Translations under genes and position numbers: made by a program | Shown: positions 1 through 8,214 of the stretch, piece by piece | Layout: every line of letters starts with the position of its first letter | Numbering within the stretch: the first letter of the stretch is position 1 | Assembly (NCBI GenBank): GCA_007124345.1 | Contig: SLFH01000102.1 | Coordinates: forward strand, 1-11,748 | Origin: Phycisphaerales bacterium | GTDB lineage: Bacteria; Planctomycetota; Phycisphaerae; Phycisphaerales; UBA1924 | Direction: 5' to 3' | DNA length: 11,748 nucleotides | Notes under the pieces: generated by a model | What the model was told of the DNA's origin: nothing | Databases searched by the model: none | What the model saw: the letters and a program-made list of their open reading frames with translations, nothing else

Positions 1-1
1 G

Positions 2-106
2 GATGTCCCCGATCCGTACTGGGGCGAGGGCGACGGATTTGAACGCGTATACCGGATGCTCGACGTGGCGTGCGATGGGTTGATCGGGGCGATGCTGGAG
101 CGTTGA
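2..106 (+). CDS. Low-molecular-weight protein tyrosine phosphatase, C-terminal end only (partial at left edge)
   Basis: Reading from base 2 gives 34 codons and a TGA stop at 104-106. The peptide begins DVPDPYWGEGDGFERVYRML and ends in AMLER. The D-P-Y-(aromatic)-G motif followed by an acidic/aromatic helix (FERVYRMLDVACDGL) is the C-terminal signature of the LMW-PTP/arsenate reductase fold. In that family the Asp of the DPYxG loop is the general acid that protonates the leaving tyrosine. The catalytic CxxxxxR loop is N-terminal and lies outside the window, so whether the enzyme is a protein tyrosine phosphatase or a related family member cannot be checked. The gene converges on sucB. It is too short here to appear as an ordinary ORF; the call rests on the motif and its position just before a stop. 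Confidence 0.8.
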   Translation, partial: DVPDPYWGEGDGFERVYRMLDVACDGLIGAMLER

Positions 107-184
107 GGCTGCAGGGGAGTTTCGACGCGTTTTCTTGGTCTTGATCGATTGATTCGCGGGACACGCAACGCCGAAGGCACTGAG

Positions 185-381
185 GGTTGTAGTCACGGGT
201 GGAAGCGTGCGCAGCACGCTGGAACCCGTGGACCTGGTCTCTCCTACAACACGGCTCCGAAGGAGCGGAGGAAGCGAGCGAGTCTGCGGCTTCCTTCGCC
301 CCTTCAGGGCGAGAACATTCTTTGATTTTGTCCACGGGTTGCGCACGGCCTTGCGGCCTCGCTCCACCCGTGGCTACAACC
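185..381. repeat. REPIN-like compound inverted repeat: two GTAG-flanked hairpins in opposite orientation
   Basis: The ends are inverted repeats of 19 bp with one mismatch: GGTTGTAGTCACGGGTGGA (185-203) and the reverse complement of 363-381, which has C for T at one place. A second, perfect 11-bp inverted pair (AACCCGTGGAC, 223-233 and 330-340) lies inside. Each arm is also a hairpin. In the left arm, CACGGGT (194-200) pairs with ACCCGTG (224-230) and AGCGTGC (204-210) pairs with GCACGCT (214-220), with opposed GGA/GGA internal loops and a GCA apex. In the right arm, CCACGGGT (332-339) pairs with ACCCGTGG (366-373), with an inner GGCC/GGCC pair (347-350, 355-358). Both arms have GTAG just outside the hairpin foot (189-192 and, on the - strand, 374-377). 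The core adds GCTCC/GGAGC (254-258/262-266), AGGAAGC/GCTTCCT (269-275/289-295) and GCCC/GGGC (298-301/307-310). The element fills most of the gap between two convergent genes and could also act as a bidirectional transcription barrier. Copy number cannot be seen from one window. Confidence 0.7.
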
Positions 382-399
382 CCGCGCCTTTTCAGGGCT

Positions 400-1755
400 T
401 TAGATCTTGAGCATGAGGCGTTCGGGGTTCTCGATGCTGTCTTTGATGTGCACGAGGAACCTGACGGCGCCGGCGCCGTCGACGACGCGGTGATCGTAGC
501 TGAGGGCGAGGTACATCATCGGTCGGAGGGCGAGTTGGCCGGGGTTGTCGGGGTCCTCGACGGCGCGGTTCTTGATCGCGTGCATGCCGAGGATGGCCGA
601 CTGCGGCGGGTTGAGGATCGGGGTGGACATGAGGCTGCCGAAGATGCCGCCGTTGGTGATGGTGAAGGTGCCGCCCTGCATCTCGGCGAGTTCGAGCTTG
701 CCGTTTTTGGCCCGTGTGCCGTAGTCTTTGACGGCCTTCTCGATCTCGTCGAAGGACATCGATTCGGCACTGCGGAGCACGGGCACGACGAGGCCCTTGG
801 GGCTGCTGACGGCGATGGCGACATCGCAGAAGTCGTGGCTCTTGAGGGCGGGCTTGCCGTCCTGCTCGACGATGTACGAGTTGACGGCCGGGAAGGCCTT
901 GAGGGCCGAGCAGGCGGCGGCGACGAAGAAGGACATGAAGCCGAGGCTGACGCCGTGCTTCTCGCCGAACTCATCCTTGTACTTCTTGCGGAGGGCCATG
1001 ACATTGGTCATGTCGCACTCGTTGAAGGTGGTGAGCATCGCGGCGGTCTGCTGCGCCTCGACGAGGCGCTGGGCGATGCGCTGACGCATGGGCGACATCT
1101 TCTCGACGCTGGTCGAGCGAGAGGGGCCCGAAGCGCCGGCGGATGCCGGGGCGTCGCTGTCGCCGTCGGGGTGGGCCTGGAGGTAGGCGAGGACATCCTG
1201 CTCGCGGATGCGAGAGCCGGCGCCGGTGGGCTTGACGCGGGAGAGGTCGATGTTGAACTGGCCGGCGATCTTCTCGGCCAACGGTGTGGCCTTGATGTCG
1301 CCCGAGGGGCGGGCCTGGCCGTTGCTGGCCGGCGGCGTGCTCTTGGCCTTCGAGGGCTCGGCCTTTTCTTCCTTGGAGGAGGGCTTCTCGGCGGTGGCGG
1401 TCGACGACTTGCTCTCGGCGTCCTTGCTCTCGTTGTCTTGGTCGTCGGAGGCGCCTTCGGCCTTCTTGGACTCGCCGTCCTTCTTGGCGGCTTCGGACGA
1501 GCCGCCCGAGGGCTTCTCGGCTGATTCATCGATGGAGCCGACGACGGCGCCGACCTCAACGGTGTCGCCCTCGGAAGCGGATCGCTTCAGCACGCCGCTG
1601 GCTGGGGCGGGGACCTCCATCGTGATCTTGTCGGTCTCGAGCTCGATGAGCGTGTCGTCCTGCTCGACATAGTCACCGTCGTTTTTGAGCCAAGCGGCGA
1701 TGACGCCCTCGGTGACGGATTCGCCGACATTTGGGATGACGATATCGGTGGCCAT
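400..1755 (-). CDS. sucB: 2-oxoglutarate dehydrogenase E2, dihydrolipoyllysine-residue succinyltransferase
   Basis: This is the E2 core of the cytoplasmic 2-oxoglutarate dehydrogenase complex. It moves the succinyl group from E1 on a lipoyl arm to CoA, giving succinyl-CoA for the TCA cycle. The protein is 451 aa. An N-terminal lipoyl domain (about 3-76) carries the ETDK(I) motif with lipoyl-lysine K43. A flexible linker (about 78-150) is rich in Glu, Lys, Ser and Ala. A peripheral-subunit-binding domain (about 155-192, ATPLAEKIA...GAGSRIREQDVLAYL) docks E1/E3. The catalytic domain (about 218-451) contains SYDHRVVDGAGAVRFL, with catalytic H422 and D426. One lipoyl domain and a length near 400-450 aa are typical of SucB. 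It also ends NPERLMLKI, close to the usual (N)PERLLLDL type of E2 C-terminus. The ATG at 1755 follows AGGGCG at about 10 nt. It lies 88 nt downstream of sucA on the same strand, which supports succinyl- over acetyl-transferase specificity. No E3 gene follows. Confidence 0.95.
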   Translation of the reverse strand: MATDIVIPNVGESVTEGVIAAWLKNDGDYVEQDDTLIELETDKITMEVPAPASGVLKRSASEGDTVEVGAVVGSIDESAEKPSGGSSEAAKKDGESKKAEGASDDQDNESKDAESKSSTATAEKPSSKEEKAEPSKAKSTPPASNGQARPSGDIKATPLAEKIAGQFNIDLSRVKPTGAGSRIREQDVLAYLQAHPDGDSDAPASAGASGPSRSTSVEKMSPMRQRIAQRLVEAQQTAAMLTTFNECDMTNVMALRKKYKDEFGEKHGVSLGFMSFFVAAACSALKAFPAVNSYIVEQDGKPALKSHDFCDVAIAVSSPKGLVVPVLRSAESMSFDEIEKAVKDYGTRAKNGKLELAEMQGGTFTITNGGIFGSLMSTPILNPPQSAILGMHAIKNRAVEDPDNPGQLALRPMMYLALSYDHRVVDGAGAVRFLVHIKDSIENPERLMLKI

Positions 1756-1794
1756 CTGCTGTTGCGCCCTGATTACTGAGAGCCTCGATGAAGA

Positions 1795-1825
1795 ACGCCG
1801 GGCCGGTGGATTCCGTGCCCGGCGT
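1795..1825 (-). promoter_or_regulatory. Strong stem-loop in the sucA-sucB spacer (attenuator, processing or stability element)
   Basis: ACGCCGGGC (1795-1803) and GCCCGGCGT (1817-1825) form a perfect 9-bp, GC-rich stem around a 13-nt loop. Within the loop, CGG (1804-1806) can pair with CCG (1813-1815) and lengthen the stem past a one-base bulge. On the - strand, the direction of transcription, the stem is followed by TTCTTC, a short pyrimidine run rather than a full U-tract. It starts 19 nt after the sucA stop and ends about 40 nt before the sucB start. It could be a partial terminator that sets the E1:E2 ratio, or a stem that protects the 3' end of sucA mRNA. The structure is seen in the sequence; the function is inferred. 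Confidence 0.5.
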
Positions 1826-1843
1826 CAGTAAGTCTACGCGCGG

Positions 1844-4771
1844 TCAGGCGGTCGCCTTGGCGTGCTTCGACGATGACGCCTTGCCGTTGGCCGAGCCCTG
1901 ACCGCCTTCTTCCTTGGGGGACGGCTGCTCCTCGGCCTTGTGCTGCGGCGCCTCGCCGATCGCTCTGGTAAGGATGCCTTCCTGCTGGAGCCGGTCTCGC
2001 TTCTTCGAGCCGCTGGCGGGGGTGGCGCTAGCGGCCCTGCCGATATATGGCAGGCTGTCGATGCCCAGATTCTCGCGGAGCTTGTCTGCGATGAAGAGGA
2101 ACGCGCCCATGTTGCGGGGCTCTTCCTGCACCCAGATGACCTCGGTCTTCTTGGGGTAGCGGTCGAGGATCTCGCGGAGCAGGTTGGTGTGCAGGGGGTA
2201 GAGCTGCTCGATGCGGACGATGGCGGTGTCGGTGCGTTCGATGTCGTCGCGCCGCTTGGCCATCTCGTGGTAGATCTTGCCCGAGCAGAGGATCACGCGC
2301 TCGACGCCGGAGCGGTCGAGCGTCTTGCGGTCCGGGGCGAGGCGGTCGCCCTCGAACGCCGGGTCGTCGATGACCTCGCGGAACGAGGTATCGATCAGCT
2401 CGGAGATGTGGCTGGTCGGGATGCGGAGCATGCTCTTGGGCGACATGACGATCAGCGGCTTGCGGAAGTTGCGCTTGACCTGGCGCCTGAACATGTGGAA
2501 GGTCTGGGCGGCGGTGGTCGGGTAGGCGACCTGGATGTTGTCGTCGCCGCAGAGTTGGAGGAAGCGTTCGAGCCTGGCGGAGGAGTGCTCCGGGCCTGCG
2601 CCCTCGTACCCGTGGGGGAGGAGCATGGTCAGCCCGTTCCACCGCTGCCACTTCATCTCGGCGGAGGTGATGAACTGGTCGATGATGATCTGCGCGCCGT
2701 TGTTGAAGTCGCCGAACTGGGCCTCCCAGATGACGAGCATCGAAGGGTCGGCGAGGGAGTAGCCGTACTCGAAGCCGAGGACGGCTTCCTCCGAGAGCGG
2801 GCTGTTGTGGATGCAGAACTGGGCCTGCTTCTCGGAATCGGTGTTGGCGCCGCCCTCGTGGAGGTCGGGGTCGATCAGGCGGGGGCGGATGTGCGCCAGC
2901 GGGACCCAGACGCGTCCGTCCTCGGCGTCGCGGAGGACGGCGTGGCGGTGGCTGAAGGTGCCGCGACCGACATCCTGGCCCGAGACGCGGACGGGGTGGC
3001 CCTCGATGAGGAGCGTGCCGTAGGCGAGCGTCTCCGCGTCGGCGTAGCTGATCTCGCCGGTGTCGAGCAGGCTCCGCCGATCATCGAGCAGCTTGACGAG
3101 CTTGCGGTTGACCTTGAAGCCGTCGGGGACTCGGCCGATCGCCTCGCAGACCTCGCGGAGGGCTTCGGCGGAGACGGCGGTCTGGGCCGGCTCGTGGCTG
3201 TAGGCGTGGCTCATACCCGACCAGCGGGCCGATCCGGGATCGATCGTGGGGTCGACCGGACGCTCGCGGGCCATTTTCTGGGCTTTGTCGAGCGCTTCAT
3301 CCAGGCGTTGCTGGATGACCTCCATGTCGTCCTTGCTGAGCAGGCCCTCGTCGAGGAGGCGCTGGGAGTAGCTCTCCAGCACGCTCTTCTTCTTCTTGAT
3401 GAGCTTGGCGAGGATGGGCTGGGTGAAGCTGGCCTCGTCCTGCTCGTTGTGCCCGTACTTGCGGTAGCACCAGAGCTCGATGAAGATGTCCTTGCCGAAG
3501 ACCTGGCGGTAGGCGACGGAGAAGTACGCCGCGGCGAGCACCGCCTCGGGGTCTTCCCCGTTGACATGCAGCACGGGGCACTCGCAGGCGTTTGCGATGT
3601 CGGTGCAGTAGCGTCCGGAGCGGCCTTCCTCGGGCGTGGTGGTGAAGCCGATGAGGTTGTTGACGACGACATGCACCGTCCCGCCGACGGTGTAGCCGTC
3701 GAGCTGGGACATGTTCAGGCACTCGGCGACGACGCCCTGGCCGGCGATCGCGGCGTCGCCATGGATCAGCAGCGACATCACGCGTTTGCGCTGGCGGTCG
3801 TCGCGGAGGCGCTGCTTGGCGCGGCAGCGGCCCATGACAACCGGGTTCACCGCTTCGAGGTGGCTCGGGTTGCTGGCCATCGCGAGGTGGACCATGCGTC
3901 CGTTGCCGAACTGGCGCGTGCCGGAGTAGCCGCGGTGGTACTTGACATCGCCGCCCCCGTCGACGAAGTCCTCCTGCCATGTCTCTTCGAACTCGGTGAA
4001 GATCTGCTCGTGGGTCTTGCCGAGGATGTTGTTCAGGACATTGAGGCGTCCGCGGTGGGCCATGCCCAGGACGATCTCCTCGACGCCGAACTCTGAAGCG
4101 CTCTCGACGACGCGGTCGAGCAGGGGGATCAGCGACTCAGAGCCTTCGAGGCTGAACCGCTTGTCGCCCGGATAACGCTTCTGAAGAAAACGCTCGAACA
4201 TCTCTGCGGAGAGGATCTGTTCGAGCAGGTGGATCTTCTGGCCCCTGGTCAGCGGGCTGCGGTCGACCCCCCTCTCGAAGCGGTCCAGCAGCCATTCACG
4301 CTCGGTGCGGTCGGTGATGTGCATCACCTCGACGCCGAGGGTGCCGCAGTAACGGGCTTCGAGGTGCTCGATCAGCCGTCCGAGGGTCACGACACCCTCC
4401 AGCCCGACAGTCGATGCGTCGACCTCGCGTGAGAGGTCGCCCTCGGCGAGCCCGTGGGTCGAGAGGTTCAGGGCGTCGGGCCGCTGGCGTGCGCGGTCGA
4501 AGGGGTCCAGCCTTGCTGCGATGTGGCCGAGGCGCCGGTACGCCTCGATGAGGTCGCCGACGCGGGCCTGGAACCGGAGGGTGTCGGCCTCTTCCGAGGA
4601 GCCCCTGGCCGGGCCGGCGCCGCTCTGGGCGAGGTCGAACCCCGCGAAGAAGGAACGCAGGTCGGCCGGGACAGAGTCCGGGTCCTGTTTGTATCTGGCG
4701 TACTCAGCGTCCAGGTACTCGGCGTTCCAGCCATTGACTGCGGGAGGCACTGCTCTTGGAGCGGCACTCAT
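1844..4771 (-). CDS. sucA: 2-oxoglutarate dehydrogenase E1 component (thiamine diphosphate dependent)
   Basis: This enzyme decarboxylates 2-oxoglutarate and succinylates the lipoyl arm of SucB in the TCA cycle. The protein is 975 aa, a little longer than usual (about 930). An N-terminal helix (about 14-48, NGWNAEYLDAEYARYK...) matches the 2-oxogl_dehyd_N segment that docks E1 on E2. The ThDP-binding domain has H239 in MAHRGRLNVL and the cofactor motif G338-D339-AA...N371-N372, then FTTTPEEGRSGRYCTD and YRKYGHNEQDEASFTQP. The transketolase-like domain contains HSSARLERFLQLC, and the C-terminal domain contains QEEPRNMGAF and YIGRAASATPASG. After that homologous end comes a 30-40-residue low-complexity Glu/Lys/Ser tail. 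The open frame runs upstream to 5239, but the ATG at 4771 is chosen because MSAAPRAVPPAVNGWNAEYL starts the family homology, GAGG lies 6 nt before it, and the upstream frame overlaps pstB. sucB follows after 88 nt. Confidence 0.95.
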   Translation of the reverse strand: MSAAPRAVPPAVNGWNAEYLDAEYARYKQDPDSVPADLRSFFAGFDLAQSGAGPARGSSEEADTLRFQARVGDLIEAYRRLGHIAARLDPFDRARQRPDALNLSTHGLAEGDLSREVDASTVGLEGVVTLGRLIEHLEARYCGTLGVEVMHITDRTEREWLLDRFERGVDRSPLTRGQKIHLLEQILSAEMFERFLQKRYPGDKRFSLEGSESLIPLLDRVVESASEFGVEEIVLGMAHRGRLNVLNNILGKTHEQIFTEFEETWQEDFVDGGGDVKYHRGYSGTRQFGNGRMVHLAMASNPSHLEAVNPVVMGRCRAKQRLRDDRQRKRVMSLLIHGDAAIAGQGVVAECLNMSQLDGYTVGGTVHVVVNNLIGFTTTPEEGRSGRYCTDIANACECPVLHVNGEDPEAVLAAAYFSVAYRQVFGKDIFIELWCYRKYGHNEQDEASFTQPILAKLIKKKKSVLESYSQRLLDEGLLSKDDMEVIQQRLDEALDKAQKMARERPVDPTIDPGSARWSGMSHAYSHEPAQTAVSAEALREVCEAIGRVPDGFKVNRKLVKLLDDRRSLLDTGEISYADAETLAYGTLLIEGHPVRVSGQDVGRGTFSHRHAVLRDAEDGRVWVPLAHIRPRLIDPDLHEGGANTDSEKQAQFCIHNSPLSEEAVLGFEYGYSLADPSMLVIWEAQFGDFNNGAQIIIDQFITSAEMKWQRWNGLTMLLPHGYEGAGPEHSSARLERFLQLCGDDNIQVAYPTTAAQTFHMFRRQVKRNFRKPLIVMSPKSMLRIPTSHISELIDTSFREVIDDPAFEGDRLAPDRKTLDRSGVERVILCSGKIYHEMAKRRDDIERTDTAIVRIEQLYPLHTNLLREILDRYPKKTEVIWVQEEPRNMGAFLFIADKLRENLGIDSLPYIGRAASATPASGSKKRDRLQQEGILTRAIGEAPQHKAEEQPSPKEEGGQGSANGKASSSKHAKATA

Positions 4772-4848
4772 TTCGGGCCTCGCGTCTCGGTGGCAAACTG
4801 ATCGCACCGGCGGCAAATCAACCACCGATTCCCATGCTATGGCACCAT

Positions 4849-4890
4849 ATCGGCCCGCTGGAAGCCTGGCTGAGTATTTCCGGGCCTGAT
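4849..4890. other. Inverted repeat in the pstB-sucA intergenic gap
   Basis: ATCGGCCCG (4849-4857) faces CGGGCCTGAT (4881-4890). They pair as a 6-bp GC stem plus three more pairs beyond a one-base bulge, with a 23-nt loop. The 179-bp gap (4772-4950) must end pst transcription, start suc transcription, or both, if the two groups are separate units. No U-tract follows on the - strand, so this is not a convincing intrinsic terminator. A regulator site or chance are equally possible. I found no convincing -35/-10 pair in the gap. Confidence 0.25.
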
Positions 4891-4950
4891 CGTGTTGGTT
4901 CGGGTCCGATTCGAGTACGGCTGGCACCGGACCTCGCCCCGTGAGGGGGG

Positions 4951-5835
<885 letters not shown>

Positions 5836-5856
5836 GGGATCAAACTCCGATCGGCG

Positions 5857-8193
5857 TCAAACGGCCAGACCCTTCTGCGAGCGCAGGCGGCTGCGCAGCA
5901 CGATCGCCGCGAGGTTCAGGAGCAGTACGATCGAGATGAGCAGGAGGGTCGTGGTCCATACGAGGGGCTGGGCGGCCTCCGAGTCTCGGCTCTGGAAGCC
6001 GAGGTCGTAGATGTGGAAACCCAGGTGCATGAAGCTGCGCTCGCCGTGGATGAACGGGAACTCGGTGGAGACGGGCAGCTGCGGGGCGAGCTTGACGGCG
6101 CCGACGAGCATGAGCGGCGCGACCTCGCCCGCGCCGCGCGCGATCGCGAGGATGGCCCCGGTCATGATGCCCGGCAGCGCGCCCGGGAGCACGACCCGCC
6201 GGATCGTCTGCCACTTGCTGGCGCCGCAGCCCAGGCTCGCCTCGCGGATCGAGCGTGGGACGGCGGCGATCGCTTCCTCGGTCGCGACGATCACGACGGG
6301 CAGCGTCAAGAGCGACAGCGTCAGCGAGGCCCAGAGGATCCCGCGTGCGCCGAAGACCGGCTGGCCCGCCGAGACCTCCGCCCGGAAGAAGCCGCCGAAG
6401 TAGGGCGTCGCCGCTACGAGGTAGAAGACCATCGCCACCGCCCCGACCCAAAGCAGCCCCGCGCCGATGCGGCAGGCCGATGCTGCTCTGGTCGACGGGC
6501 GCCCGGGGATCCGCCTGCCCGCGCCCATCAGTGTGATGGCGAGGCAGGCCGCCAGCACCAGCGCACCGACCAATGTCCACCAGGGCGTTCGCGCAGCGGG
6601 GGCGTCGGGCCCGGTGTCGATGTAGCCCCCCACGATGTAACAGAAGAAGCCAAGGCCGAAGACGCCGTAGACGATGCTCGGCACGCCCGCGAGGTTGTTG
6701 ACCGCGATGCGGAGGACGCTGGTGATAAAGCCCTGGTGGGCGTACTCGCGGAGGTAGATCGCCGCGATCACGCCGAGGGGGACGACCGTGATCGTCAGCA
6801 GCATGGTGAGGGTGACGGTGCCGACGATGACCGAGAGCAGGCCGCCCTCGCCGTCGGGCCTCGGCCTGTCTGAGAGGAACTGGGCCCAGCGGTCGAAGTA
6901 GACGCCGAGCCTGCCGCCAAAGTCCAAGGCGTTGGGGCGGACGGCGCGATCGATCTGCGACAGGCGCATCGGCTCGCCGGGACGCCCCACTTCCTCGGGC
7001 GCGAAGCGGCCGGTTCTGGCGTCGGTGACGATGACTCTGAAGCGGGCGTCGTCGCGCCGGAGCCCCGAGAGCTTGCGGTCGATCTCGTCGCCCCGCTCGG
7101 CGAGGCGTTCGACCTCGCTCGCGTGCTCTGCGCGGATCGATTCGAGGCGTTCGGCGCTCATCGAGGGGCCGGACCACGGGTGGTCGACCGCGCCGAAAAA
7201 CAGGCCCGCCAGCGAGGCGCCGATCATCAGCGAGGCGAGGAACCCGCCGGGCTTGATCCGCCCCGGATGGTCCGGGTCTGTCGTGCTGCGACGGAGCCGA
7301 ACGCCGGCAAAGAGCAGACCGACCGAGGCGATCGTGGTTCCGCCCCAGAGCCAGACCGGCGTCGATCGATCGTTGCTGAGGGTCTCTTCCCGCTCCAACT
7401 CGGCACGCCTGAGGCGCATGTTCAGGGCGCCGATGCGTCGGTCGACCTCGCTCCGCTCGCCCCGTTCGAGCCGCTCGATGGCGCGCCTGCGGTCCTTTGC
7501 GCTGCGGACCTCGCGTTCGAACGCCCTGAACCCGTCCTCGCCGACAAGCGGGACGGTCACGCGTTCGAGGACAAGCCGCTCGCCCCCGACGCTGCGGACC
7601 TCGCGCGACGCGACGCCCTCGCCGATGTCTGTGCTCGCGGGGCGTTCGTCGAAGAGCTCCTCGTCTTCGGGCAGCCAGCGGTCGAAGACGAGCGCGTCGA
7701 CCGATCCGATGAAGGGCCCCCACTCCAGGCGTTCGAGCACGACCGTGTTCTCGGGACGCGATCGCGAGGCGACCTCGTAGAGGGGCACCCAGCGGAAGGC
7801 AGCGGCCCCGAACTCGCGGTTGCCGACCTGGAGGAGGATGCGTTCGAGCGGTTCGTCCGGGTCGACGCTCTGGGGCAGGAGGCCCTGCGCGTTGAGGGCC
7901 TCGATCCGGGCGCGTTCGTCGCGGTCGGGCCGGTAGAGGTCGGTCTCCATGAGGCGCCCGAGCAGGACCTCGGGCTCGCCGCCCTCGATGGCGACCATCT
8001 CGACCCGCTCGATCGCCTTGGGCCAGAAGGTCTGCGAGCCCCGGACGACGATGAGTCCGATGAGCCCGATCACAAGCACGAGACAGACCGCCAGCGCGCC
8101 GCCCATCAGCCACATCAGTGGGCCGCCGCGTGCCGCGGGGGGCGTGACGCGCCGGTGCGCCTGGATCTCGGGTTGGGTCGGTTGCTCCTGCAA
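5857..8193 (-). CDS. pstA: Phosphate ABC transporter permease PstA, greatly extended form
   Basis: This is the inner-membrane channel subunit that pairs with PstC and is driven by PstB. It is 778 aa, against about 280-300 for classic PstA. The canonical permease domain is about 450-778: it opens with LLSVIVGTVTLTMLL, has NNLAGVPSIVYGVFGLGFF, and has the EAA-type coupling loop EEAIAAVPRSIREASLGCGA...RRVVLPGALPGI. The first ~450 residues are an addition. TM1 is about 27-52, followed by a soluble periplasmic-side region (53-277) ending in a charged Arg/Glu-rich helical stretch. An extra TM hairpin (about 279-299 and 317-337) comes next, then a second charged helix (about 345-385). An extra TM (GAGLLWVGAVAMVFYLVAA) is inserted before the helix preceding the EAA loop. 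The start is TTG at 8193, preceded by AGGGAG at 10 nt; the next ATG (8115, residue 27) has no ribosome site and would cut into TM1. Long PstA proteins are known in some proteobacteria, but whether this N-terminal region is related is unknown. Confidence 0.9.
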   Translation of the reverse strand: MQEQPTQPEIQAHRRVTPPAARGGPLMWLMGGALAVCLVLVIGLIGLIVVRGSQTFWPKAIERVEMVAIEGGEPEVLLGRLMETDLYRPDRDERARIEALNAQGLLPQSVDPDEPLERILLQVGNREFGAAAFRWVPLYEVASRSRPENTVVLERLEWGPFIGSVDALVFDRWLPEDEELFDERPASTDIGEGVASREVRSVGGERLVLERVTVPLVGEDGFRAFEREVRSAKDRRRAIERLERGERSEVDRRIGALNMRLRRAELEREETLSNDRSTPVWLWGGTTIASVGLLFAGVRLRRSTTDPDHPGRIKPGGFLASLMIGASLAGLFFGAVDHPWSGPSMSAERLESIRAEHASEVERLAERGDEIDRKLSGLRRDDARFRVIVTDARTGRFAPEEVGRPGEPMRLSQIDRAVRPNALDFGGRLGVYFDRWAQFLSDRPRPDGEGGLLSVIVGTVTLTMLLTITVVPLGVIAAIYLREYAHQGFITSVLRIAVNNLAGVPSIVYGVFGLGFFCYIVGGYIDTGPDAPAARTPWWTLVGALVLAACLAITLMGAGRRIPGRPSTRAASACRIGAGLLWVGAVAMVFYLVAATPYFGGFFRAEVSAGQPVFGARGILWASLTLSLLTLPVVIVATEEAIAAVPRSIREASLGCGASKWQTIRRVVLPGALPGIMTGAILAIARGAGEVAPLMLVGAVKLAPQLPVSTEFPFIHGERSFMHLGFHIYDLGFQSRDSEAAQPLVWTTTLLLISIVLLLNLAAIVLRSRLRSQKGLAV

Positions 8194-8203
8194 CGCGAAG
8201 GGT

Positions 8204-8209
8204 CTCCCT
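8204..8209 (-). promoter_or_regulatory. Ribosome binding site deciding the TTG start of pstA
   Basis: On the - strand AGGGAG lies 10 nt before the TTG at 8193, inside the 21-nt pstC-pstA gap. The only nearby ATG (8113-8115) is preceded by a GC-rich stretch with no purine-rich site. The weak initiation codon may lower PstA synthesis relative to PstC, or rely on coupling to the pstC stop. Confidence 0.5.
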
Positions 8210-8214
8210 GGCGC

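Noticed and set aside
386..398. GCC...GGGC pairing just beyond the sucB stop as a terminator
   Set aside because: Only three or four pairs and no U-tract. The nearby large inverted repeat is a better candidate for stopping transcription.
4820..4850. Possible -10 boxes (TAGCAT, TATGGT on the - strand) for a sucA promoter
   Set aside because: Each matches the consensus at only four of six positions and no acceptable -35 lies at the right spacing.
4937..4948. CCCC-GTGA-GGGG hairpin just after the pstB stop as an intrinsic terminator
   Set aside because: Only a 4-bp stem with no following U-tract; too weak to call.
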